Origin: Tribonema minus
Lineage: Eukaryota; Sar; Xanthophyceae; Tribonematales; Tribonemataceae
Assembly: GCA_017506865.1 (NCBI GenBank)
Contig: JAFCMP010000006.1
Span: forward strand, 310,001-374,000
DNA length: 64,000 nucleotides
Reading direction: 5' to 3'
In this document: positions 24,701 to 36,700 of the stretch, in pieces
How the letters are laid out: each line of letters begins with the position of its first letter
Numbering within the stretch: position 1 is the first letter of the stretch
The notes under the pieces: model-generated
The model's input: only the letters and a program-made list of their open reading frames with translations
Databases searched by the model: none
What the model was told of the DNA's origin: nothing
Position numbers and translations under genes: made by a program

Positions 24701-27700
24701 GTGCCTCCACATCGCTCAACTTCAATGCTAAAATTCACTGCCGAACTTCCGCATTGCCGCACGCCATCCCCCCTCCCACCACCACCGCGACAGGTGTCCC
24801 TGCGCACGGTGCCGGGGCGTGCAGGCGCCGGACTCGCGTGCGACGGCAGCGCTCTCTGCCTCCACATTGCTCAACTTCAATCCCAAACTTCAATGCCAAA
24901 CTTCAAATGTGGCGACGCGCCATCCCCCCTCCCATCACCACCACACTTACAGGCGTGCCTGCGCACGGTGCCGGGGCGCGCAGGCACCGAATTCGCTGCA
25001 CAGTGCATCATCTGCCGTGCTGCGGCCACTCTGACGCCGCCACACTTCAATGCCAAACTTCACTGTTGCTGCGCGCCACCCCCCCTCTCCCATCACCACA
25101 CCCCAACAGGCGTGCCTGCACACAGTGCCGGGGCGCGCAGGCGCCGAACTCACGCACGACGGCAGCGCTCTCTGCCTCCACATCGCTCAACTTGAATGCT
25201 AAACTTCAATGACAAACTTCGCTGTTGCCTCGCGCGCCCCCCTCCCACCACCACCAACCCAACAGGCGTGCCTGCGCACGGTGCAGGGGCGCGCCGGCGC
25301 CGAGCTCGTGCGCGACGGCAGCGCTCTCTGCCTGCACATCGCTCAGCCGCTGCTGCGCGCACGGCTCAGGCAGCACGCGCTCGCCGCGCTGAGCACTGCC
25401 GCATCAGCGCTGCAGGCGGCGGGAGGGGGTCACCGCGACGGCGCACTGCGCGCGCGCCTGCTGCTGGAGGCCGCGCGCTGCCACGCGGAGGCGGGCCGCG
25501 CGTTCGAGGCGCGCGCCGCGGCGGAGCAGGCGAGTTACTCAGACTCCGAGTCACGATATACTTACATTCAGACTCGCTCTATGGCCACTGCACGCGTGGT
25601 GGGCATGGTTGCATTTTAAAAAAGAAGTTTCTAGGCTGGAGGTCGCGCGCTGCCACGCGGAGGCAGGCCGCGCGTTCGAGGTGCGCGTCGCGGCGGAGCA
25701 GGTGAGTCATTCAGACTGCATTACTCAGACTCAGACGTGGGTCTGTGGCCACTGCAGGCGTGATGGGCATGGTCTTTGCAGAGAAGTTTGTATGCTGGAG
25801 GTCCCACACTGCCACGCAGAGGTGGGCAGCGCGTTTGAGGTGCGCGTGCTGCAGCGGAACAGGTGAGTTACTTAGACTAAGACTTCCTCTGCCGCAAGTG
25901 CACGTCATCACCATGGTGGTGTTTATGAAGCACTGGTTGTGGTATGGATCTGGGACGGTGATCATATTGCCTGAGCTTTGTTTGCGAAGTCCTTACATGG
26001 ACTACGCTGTGAGCTGCTGTGGGCAGCTACTTGTAGTGCCCAGTGGGGGCTGTGGTGTATTGCATAGAGGCAGGGGGCGCATTGGGCACACGCAATGCTG
26101 CCCGCCCGGGTGGTGTTAGGACACGACCATAAAAATGCTGTCCAGTACTGCACATGTGACCCTGCTGATGTGAATTGAGTTCCGCCGCACCTCTTGTGGA
26201 GAAATCAAGCTGCATTGCAAGGTATCCTGTCGGCCGCATACATGCATACGTGCATACGTGACCGCTACGCACCTGACGCAAGCACCATACTCTCCACCGC
26301 CATGCAGGTGCTGCTGTGTGACTACGGATCATACAACCCAACGGGCACCGAACCCGCCGCTGCAGCACCATCATCAAAGACTTCAACATCTGCAAAGTTC
26401 AAGGATGTAGGAGCGTCACCTCCCACTGTTGCGGTTCCAGGAGAGCGCCACCTGGATGTGCTTGCTGCGTCGCTGGTCCAGCGATTGCGGCCGGGTACTG
26501 AAACTTCAAGTGACAACGCGCAGGCGTCCACTGATGCAGGCAAGCTAGTGTCATGAATTTGCACATGTTACTTGAAACGTTCAATTTCGGTGTGTGTCTG
26601 CTCAGAAAAGCAGGTGTGTGACGCCTTGGTTTTACCGCAAAGAGCTGTAGCGGTGACCGAGGGTCATTTCTGCATGCGCACTGCAACTGTACTTTTACTA
26701 ACCTCGCTTGAGGGGCGAAAATCCTGCAGCTGTACCACTTGTGCACAGCACCAGCCGTCGCAAATGACCCAGATGCACCAGAGTGCATGAATTCAAACAT
26801 TACTGCTTCGCACCAGTATCACTCGGGTGCTGATGCGATTGCGGGCATCTTTTCTTGCAGCATCCGCGCTACAGTGCAGGCGGAGGTGAGCTAACGGAGC
26901 CGAGCAACGGCGGTGTGTCAGCAGGAGCACTTGAACTCACAAAGCCGAGAGCATGGTCATGCCTGCAAAGCACCGCGAGGCAGAGGCTCAGGCTCCAGCA
27001 GCAAACTTTCTCTCATAGCGCGGGTTCAGCAGCACCTGCCTTTCAGAAACACATTCAAGCATGCCCTGATAGGGCAGCACACATATTGTATTTGGAGAAC
27101 CTAGGCCTTCAATCCTTCCACTCTTTGTTAGCTCAGCATGATCCAGCAAGATCCGCTCAATCACGCACCAATGCTCCGCTGTGCGCACACACAGGAGTCT
27201 GGGCGGACAGGGCAGCGCGGCTGCTGGACCGCTGCTCCGACAAAGTTGAAGTTGAGGTACGCACCAGGAATGGCACGTCAACGTCAATTGCGCCGGGTAA
27301 TGACGTTGCCGGGGGGCAGCGACAGCAACTTCAACTTCTGGCGCAGGCCGCGCTTGCCCTGTACCAGGCGACGGCCTCAGCAGTGTGAGTGGGCGACGCT
27401 CCGAGAAAGCACAACTTCAAGTTTGCATACTGCAATTGTGTTGGTCTGTTGTAGGAATCGGTGGCTGTGTACTGAGCCGGTGTGTTGATGCGTGTACTAA
27501 TGAGACGATAAAAGAGTACAGCATCGTACTGCTGTGCGGGTCGCGGCATGCATTGGTTTCAACAGGAACGATTCAATGCCACGATATTCTGGTCATTAAC
27601 ATGCGAAAGAGCAAACGACAGGTGCGCCGGATTTTGATGGCCTCTGCTGGCATGCAGATGTGCACATGCATGCTGAATGTGCGTGTGGGTGCGACACAAT

Positions 27701-30700
27701 GACCTTACACCTAACTCTAACCCTATCTCTAAGGCAACTGATGATGATAGCAAGTCATGCCGCCGGCGACGAGGTCATTGCATCATACGCGCAGCACGCG
27801 CTTTGACCCTCGACAGTCATGAATGTGCGCCACACGACTCATACATGGAAGCTCTGTCTAGATGAATTTGGCGGGCAAACATCAAGCACGGCACAGCGAC
27901 AACAGCCGACATGCTACGCCTGTCGCATGCCCCTATGTCCTCGCAACGCCGCCCCCTCATGCAGTCCGAAACCGCCTAAACCGTCGCTGACCGAGACCAC
28001 GCTGCTGCAAGAACAGCTGCCCAAAGAGTTGCTGAGCGCTGCAGCATCATACCTGGACGCGCTTCCGAGCACTGATGCTGCTGACGCATCTACAGCTCAG
28101 CAGCTTCAGCAACGCGCTTTTGTGGCATCGCTCTGGGTGGAGCTGGCCGTAAAGGCGGGGGATTCAGGCGCTGCACGTGAGTATTATCATGTGCTTCGAA
28201 GTACTTGAAAGCGGCTGGTTTGTGCTTCAGCTCCTATGTGTGCTGCAGCAACAGGATTGGAATTTAATCAGAAGCCAAGGATGTTTATGCTTGTAATATA
28301 ATTCGTTTGCTACGGTCAATACTGTGTGCTGTATTCACGTCAGTCAACATCAATGCAATCGTCTACGTACGTCTTTCAGCAGCCGTATGAGAACATCACA
28401 AAATGCCTGCTCCATGTGCGCATGATAAAAAATATATGTCAGTAACTGTGCTGCACCTTGACCTGCTGCTCGCATCATTTTCTTCTTTTACACGCCTGCA
28501 AGCGCAACCTGCACCCACTGTGCTGCACTAATTCCTCTACCTCCATCAAGGGAAGTTCATTATATCCTGCTGACACTGCACCCACATCTTCTCATGCTCC
28601 GTTGACGTCAGCTCTTTCGCTGCGCGCCGCGCTGGAGTCCCTGAGCACTGGCTCCGCCACCCCCGTACTTCAAATTAAGGCCAACTTCATCATCGCTCGG
28701 GCGCTGACTCAGTGCTCAGCAGGGGCACAGGACGACACTTCACGGCAGCTATCGCTGAAATATGCTGCATGCGGCGTTACCCAGGCTGTGAAGGAAAAGT
28801 CTATGAGGGCAGTTGAAGTTGGCTCTGCGCTGGCGCTGGCCGCGCTTTCAACTTCAACTGCAGCAGAGCTCAGCAAGGATGCCACTTCAAGCACACAGAC
28901 AGGTACGCACACCAGGGTAACTGACCCTGTGCCCGATGCCACATGTGGGTGATACTCTAGCAATAATTTCAAGTATGCACATGGGCTTTAGACAGAGCAT
29001 CAGCTGCAATGCACTGTAACCCTACCCCTCGGTGTGCGTGTGCGGCGCTGGAGCATGTGGTGCAACCATTCGCATGCACTGCTCACGGAGACTCCCAGCA
29101 GTGCCTTGCATGAGCTCAGCAGCCGTGCACTCACACCGGTCACTCTACACCTCCCACACAGCAACAGGCGCACGAGGTCTTAATCGCAGCAAGGCTCTGC
29201 TCATGCGGTGACCTTTGTAAACTTCATCATTATGCACATGTACGCAAACGCCTTTTTGGTAGACGTATTTATTGACATGCGCTATTGTTGTAGACTGTGG
29301 TGTACATATGATAAATATATACATATATACATATGGTTAGAAGTATCATGGTATATATCACATATGTGCAGCCCCAGCCCCTGTCTTTGATTTCTTCTCT
29401 TTCAAGTTGTCCTCTGTTTTTGCTCCACTATCCCACACTGCCCCCCCCCCCCCCCCCCTCCCCCCCCCCCCCCAATGCTGCAATGGTCACACAACCAGAA
29501 GCCTCAAAGGCAGCAGCGCTCCGCACGTGCGTGGACGCGCTGACAGCTCTGAAGTGCAGCGACACGGCGCTGTTGTGCGCAGTGTCGCACGCGCTGGCCG
29601 AGCGGTATGAGGGCTGTGGCGACTTGAAGTTGGCAGAGGCTGCGGCGGCCGCGCTGCTGCTGGCTCTGGCCAGCGGCAGCGCTGCAGCACAGGAGTCCAC
29701 AGACGCGCTGCTCAGGTGTGTGGCGTGATGGGTGCAACAATGACTGTGTGCTGTACTTCAAGCCACATTCAATGTCTGCGCATTTCAACAATCAGCCGCA
29801 ATCTCAACCCTTCATCCACTATTTAAAACTGTGCCTCATGCTCATCCTTGCTTCTGCAACTCGCCCCTTTCCATCTGTGCGTCAACGTGCAGCGGCCTCT
29901 GTGAAGTCAGGGCCCGGTGCCAGCGGACCAGAGGCGGCGCCGCCGCCGTCACCGCCGACGCCCCTTCAGACCCTCTCAAGGCCCTGGCGCTACTGGCCGG
30001 CAGCATCGAGCATCCGCTGGCAGACAAGGCCGAGTGTGCAGCAGCGCTCAGCAAGGTGCTTGCGCTCATGCGCGGCCACCACAGTCCGAGCGTTGTGGGG
30101 GGCGCGGAGGGGCAAGAGGCGGGCGCGAAGAGCGGTGCAGGGTGAGCTGTGATTGATGATGTGGAGGCTGTTTTGGAGGACGTGTGTATCAGGGCGGAGG
30201 CAAACGGCACTGCTGTGTAGCAGCACCGAGCAGCGCTGGGCAGTCGTGAGCGGAAGCGGACAGGGCAGCAGCGCTCAGCAAGCGCATGCGAGGGGGTCGT
30301 GCCGCTGGGGGTGCAGAGGGGCTGAACGGCCAGGCAGAAAAGCTGTCACTTGGTAGTCTGTCAATCGTTGTCGCTCTTGTGTGCCAAGCACTGTTAGGGA
30401 CAGGGTTGAAAGCAGGGCCAGGCTGCCTTGTAAGCAAGCTTTCAGATAGCAGTCTATTAAAATCGTGATTGCTCTCGTGTGCCAGGCACTGTTAGGGGAT
30501 GGGTTAGGGTTAGGATCAGGCTGCCTACAGCTTTCAGTTTGCTCTCAACAACATGAGCGGCACAAGCGCAATAATTGCAACTTCTGGAGATTTCCGATGC
30601 TGTGCAACTACATGTCAAGTTAGGGTTAGGGCTAAGATAGAGAGCACGTGAACGGGGCAAACACGCCTCAAGGTTCATGCCCCTCATGTTGCGCTCCGTA

Positions 30701-33700
30701 ACCTTGCAGCGGAGCGCAACAGAACGTCTGATCAGGGCCCGGGGTAAAAGCGTCTGAGTTTAGCCAATATGCTTTGAAACAAGTAGGCCTTCATGCTGTA
30801 CAATGCTGCAGCAGAGCAGCTTCAGAGCGGCTGAGAACAGATGCGCTGAAGCACCGATGAGCACCTTGGTCTGCAGCATCGAAGAGGCCTCTACGGTATG
30901 AGAAGTCGTATCAGCATGCCTCCCACATCCTTATGTATCGTTGATTGCAATCCCCTCGCGTCATCACCACCACGCCACTACCACCACCAGCAGCAGCAGC
31001 GGCAGCGGCGGCAGCAACGAGCTAGTGGCTCGCGTCTGGTACCGCACCGCGCGCGCCGCAGCAGCGCTCGACGCCCACCACGACGCCCAGGAGTGCTGCG
31101 AGCGCGCGCTCTCCCTGCTTCCCGCATCCGCCACTTCAACCTTAACTTCAACTTCAACTTCAACCCTGAGGGCCGCCACCGAGTGCACCTGGGGCGGCGC
31201 GCTCGCCACGATGGCGCTTCCGCTGAGCGCTGCCTTGGAGTTGCAACTTCAACGCACGGCGCTCGCGCACTACGCGGCGGCGGTAGCGGCGGCGGCGGCG
31301 GCGGGCGCTGCCGCGCTGCGTGCGCGCGCGCTGACGGAGGCCTGGAATGGCTGCGCGCTGCGCATGGCGGCGACGGCGGAGGGGCGTCGAGCGCTGACAC
31401 GCGATCTCGGAGCGCTGCTGGCGGCGGACGCGCCGCGGCAGGGTACGTAGGTATTGTGGGTAGGTGTGTATTGTGGGACTGCTGCAAGTGATGTGCTGGA
31501 GCAAGGATAGCGTCAGTAGGCTGGCCAACGCTATTTTTGTACCTCTAAGTGCGCACAGAGTGCGCCGCGAGCGGTGCTTGCTGCTTGTGTTGATTGAGGT
31601 GGCGACGATGTCCTGCTACATGAGCTTCATTGCTTGATGCAGAACAGAACCGATGAGGACACCAGCATTTGGCCACAATTTTTGTTTCTCCTGATGATCT
31701 AATAGCCTGCACAACCCCACAACTGCCATACAAGCGTTGGGCATTGAAGTTTCCACAATACTCCAGCACCTGCTTCAACATTGTGTATGATTTATCAGCC
31801 CCCCCCCCCCCCCCCCCCTCACTTTTCCGTAGCAAACATCAGCAGAATGGTTCAAAAATGACATTTGGATGCCACAATTACGACGTCATTGACAACCATC
31901 ACAAAAACCTTTCGATGCCGTGTTGCTACTTCTGTGTTTTTCACAGGTGCAGCAAAAACAACAATCAACGAACAGCCACTGCAGTCAGCCATTGAGCAAG
32001 CGCGGCTGAAGCTGTGGCAGCTGTGCCTGCAGTGCCATGCCGACAATGAAGACTGGCAGGGCGGTTACAAAGCGGTTACGGCAGCCGTCGGAGCACTGCC
32101 GGCCAGGCTTCACGGGCAGTTGCTCCACTGGCGCTCGCTGTTTGAGGAGAGGTGGGCAATTTCAAATTGTGTGCATTCACGTTGACCACATGCGTGCTCA
32201 TACATACTGTACCAGGAAATCATGAATCAGGTAATGTAATGCGAAAAACAGTTTTGACAGGGCTTTTCATGGACCAGCACTCACAGTTGTGCCCCCCCCC
32301 CCCAAGACACGAGCATGGAATGTTGACCTTCACTTTGCGGCGTTACCTCGCAAGACATCAAGCTGGTACACAACAACGCAATTCGGTGCCCCTGCAGCCC
32401 ACATATCCTACCGGTACACCCAGAATCCACATATGCGTTCCAGAACCGTCAGTATGGTGCTGCTTGCCCATGAGTCTACTGTCTGCGCCAGATGCGCCCA
32501 TGGTCAACATGGACAGGTTAGGGTTAGGGTTAGCATTAGGGTTGGGGTTAAGTGTCGGTACAACTATAGGGCTAGGGTAAGGATTAGGAATAGGGTTAGG
32601 TTTAAAAGGTTAGGTGATCGGGGCTAGAAATAGGGTTAGAGCTTGGCCTCAGCGCTGCATCAGCGCGCGGATACCTCATGATCCTCTTAGGGTTAGGATT
32701 AGGCTTAGTTCTGTCATGTCAGGTCATTGTAATCTGTCATGTCATGTCATTGTACATGTGTCCCACAGTGTGTGCCTGTGCATGTGTGCAGGTTGGGCCT
32801 GTGCCAGCCGGCTATTGAACATTGCATGACGAGCATCCGCCAAATTGCCACCATCTCAACTGTGTTCACTATACCTTTCTCTGTATGTGCGCATGCAGGC
32901 TGGGCCTGTGCCAGCCGGCAGTTGTACAAGACCTGCCGAGCACTGCCACAGCGGAACGTCAGAACATACTGAGCGCTGCCAATTGCTACCTCTAACCCTT
33001 ACCTAACCCCCCTTAGCATTGGTGCCTCGAATGTATACACTTCTCAAGTGCTGTACATGCCTCTGCATCTTACATGTATGCGTGCAGGCTGGGCCTGTGC
33101 CAACCGGCACTTGACCCGGACCTGCCGAGCACTGCCACACCGCAGGAGAGGGCAGATGCGCACGCCGCCGCTGCGCGCCGCCTGCAGGCGCCTGACGAGC
33201 TACGCGACGCGTACCAGCGCGCCATTGACGCTGTGGGTGGGGAAAGTGCCAGTGTCAGGGTCGTGTTCCTGTTAGAGGTGGGAGCAACTTCAAGATGCCA
33301 TATCCAGGCATTTTAACTTCAAGATGTCATATCAAGGCATTTAGGGTGACATGCGTTCAACTATCAATCATGTGCAATGTGTGTGTGGATAGTGCGTGAG
33401 TTGTGGCGATGTGGACTTGCTACTGATGCTGCGAGGTCTACAGTCACTTTTGTCTGCAAGCACATGGCCTTTTCCACCTGCTACACTACACTGCCGTCAG
33501 GGTTCACTGTGCGGTGACCGCATACACAGTATACAGTACAGTACACAGTACAGCGGCGGCTAATGAGGAATAATCACCGGCGCGCATTTTTCACATGGTC
33601 CTGAACGCAGCCTGCAACTCATGCTGTCAAGTATTTTGAAACATAAAAAAGGGTGGGAAACGGCGGTTCTGAGCTTCAAGATACAGAGCAGCCTCATATC

Positions 33701-36700
33701 GCGCCAGTGCAATCCACTGCCACCGTTGCCAGCCCGCAGTCACCACGGCAGCGTGCCTTGTGCCGCCTACGGATGTCTCCAGGATGAGCGCCGTGCAATG
33801 TCGCTGCCTCCTACTGTGTCAGCGCTCACGTGACCCGCATGACTCACATTATTACTTGTGCATCTCACATGACTAAGAAACTCTTGAGTTGAGAGGCGTA
33901 TGTCGACATGCCATTTGCACGCAGGTTTCACTGGCGTGCTTTTGACACTAGTTGTCCTGCGGCGGCTCTGTGCAGGATTTGCTCGCGCCAGCGCTCGAAT
34001 GACTCACATGAAATAGAGTCATTCCCATTATCACATGCCTTAGGAGGTCATGGTGAGAAATCCCTGTTTGTAGTTCACGTAATTAATGTTGCAATACTGT
34101 AAATTGTGTTTGATGAAGGCATGCTAAGGTCTCAAAGATATACTTGTGAATCATGACACACACTCACGCTTTGTTGATCATCACCTTGCGGCATGCGCAG
34201 GGCGGCGAACAACTGGTTTCAAACTCCGACGCGAGGCAGGAGCACTTGGCATATGCAAGCCAATGGCTTGAAGAGGCGCTGCATCTACTTGAAGATGCAC
34301 CAGCGCTTAGCAACGGCGACAGCGCAACAGCGGACGCTTCTGCAGATACTGTCGTTGCAGCTGGAACGCAGGGGGGAGGGGGTGCAGAGGAAGGGGGGTA
34401 TGTGGTTGCGGTGGGGGCCGTGCGCGCGCTGGGGGTGCTGGTGACGCTCAGTCAGGTGAGCCTCTAAATAACGCTAAAATATCTTCAAAATGTTGTCATG
34501 GAGATGATTCTCTGTTTGTGGGCTGTACTGGTACTGCATGACGTTGAGCTCATGACTAGATTGAATAGGATTATGAGTAGACTCCCCCCCACCTTTCCAT
34601 GCAAAGGTGCGTTCGCCCCGTACGCCACACCCAGTTTCTCGAAGGAAACCAGGTGTGATGATGCGCAGCAAGGAGAGTACACATGGCATCAGGCGCAAGT
34701 CTGCAAGAACAAGCGTGTCTCTTGCTCATTGGCGTCTGCTCTTGTTCATTTCAGCGCCGAGTTTGGTGACTCTCCTCTCGGCGGCGCGCTACCTGTCACA
34801 TCTCAGACGTGGCTCTAACATGCTGTAAATGCGCCCAATGCACCGCAAGCGCACGTGGGCTAGGTGCGTGTTTTTTGTTCAACAGGGGGCATTGTCACAC
34901 TGCCTTGATCGCATGACCACCATGCCCTCCCCCCCACTAAGCGCGAACTGAATGCTGCACCTCCTGTTGCTGACAACTCTAGGACGTACAGGAGCGGCGG
35001 TCCCTGCTGCTGCGCGCGCACCGCCACGTGCGCAGCGCGGTTCACACCATGCTGAGCACTGCTGACCCGCCCGCACCCACACCCACATCACCAGCGGAAT
35101 GGGTCCAGTGGTCGCTGCCCAAACCGGCAGTTACACCCGCTGAAACCGCCGCCAAAACTGCCGCCGCGCCTGCTGCGGCTGCGCTGCTGCACCACGCCCT
35201 GCGGCTCGCCGACCAGACGCGCGCGGCTGGACTTGAAGTTCACGCCCTCGCGCCGCTCGCCTGGGCGCAGCTCATGGGCGCAGGCGGCGGTTACGCAGGT
35301 GAAACCGCCGATGCCGTGAGGGCGCAGGCCGCGCTGGCGTGCGCGCGGCGCGCGGAGCTGCTGCTGACGCTGGGCCACGGCGCCGCCGCGGAGGCGGCGC
35401 TGGCGCAGCTGCCTCTGCCGCCAGATGCCGGTAGCGGCGGCGGCGGCAGCGGCGCCAGCCCTGACCCGAGTCCCGCCAATGAGACTCCCGAGTCTGAGTC
35501 ATCACAGCAGAGCTTCCTGCAGACGACGCAGACGCGCCGCCGCCGCAGCCAGCGCCAGTCGATTGCGCCCCCCGAGCAGCAGCAGCAGGCGCGGAAGAGC
35601 AGCGAGGCGGGCAGGGCGTGGGCGCGCACCGCCGCAGCTCTTGTGCGCATTGGACAATTTCCAGTTGCGGAGCGCTGCCTCGCGGCGGCGGCGCGCGCGT
35701 GCGGCGGCGCGCGCGACGCCGGCGGCGCGGCGCTGTGCGCGGCGGCGCAGGCGGCAGTGCTCAGCCGCGGGCGCGGCGACCGCGCCGCCGCCGCGCGCTG
35801 CCTCGAGGCCGCCGCCGCGACCGCCGCTGCTGAGCGCAGTGGCGGCGGCGGCGGCGGCGGCGGCGTGTGCGAGTGGTCGGGGATAGTGCGGCAGCTGGCG
35901 GCGGAGTACGCGGCGCTTGGCAGGGGGGGTGCTGCTGCGGCGGCGCTGGCGGCGGCGTGCGAGGCGCTGCAGAGCTGCTGCGGCGGCGGCGGCGGCGATG
36001 GCAGCAGCAGCAGTGGCGGCGGTAGCGGCGGCGTCAATGTTGGGACAGTCGAGGCTGTGATGGCACGTGCAGAATGCGCGTTGCAGCTGGCATGCTGCCA
36101 TGCAGACGGCACCGGCAGCGCTAGCAGCGCTGGTGTCGTGGCGCTGCTACGTGAGATTGAGACGGAATTGGTAGCGTATGGAGGTGCCGAACACGCACTG
36201 CATGCAGCAGTGCTCCGACAGCTGGGCCTACTCGCAGCCGCCGGCGCGCAGACCGACGTCAAATGCCTGGAACAGGCGGCGTTGGATCTTGCCAGCGCGG
36301 CGGCGGTGGCGGTGCAGGCGGCCGCCGCAGCAGCAGCGGATGTCAGCGACACAACGCTCAGCACACTGCCGAGCGATGATGCAAGCAGCGCACCATTGCT
36401 GAGCGCTGATGCAGCAGGTGGTGCAGTGCTCAGCACGCCTCAGGCGCGTCTCGCCGGCGCTCTGCAGCTGGATGTGACGCGAGTGCACCTGCGGCTGGCG
36501 ATCGCGAGGGGGGAGGACACGTGCTCTCAGGAGCCGGATGCCAAGGCAAGCACGCATGGGCGCACTGTGATGCGCATTGCAGAACCTCCCGGTTCGAGTT
36601 GGTAGATTAGAATGATGGTTGATGTAGGTGTAAGCAGCTCTGGTCTTGTACGCATTTGAATGGCGGACAACAAAAATGCAAGAGAGGTGGATTATGGCTT

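Noticed and set aside
24449-25195. 248-codon plus-strand ORF over the exon-4 array
   Set aside because: It runs through repeated intron-plus-exon units in shifting frames. The repetition of HHHH and RRACAR arises from the 156-bp units, not from a protein.
26860-26887. Small CFAP46 exon between exons 5 and 6
   Set aside because: It has splice-like ends, but exon 5 (phase 1) joins 27195 directly in phase, and including it spoils the frame.
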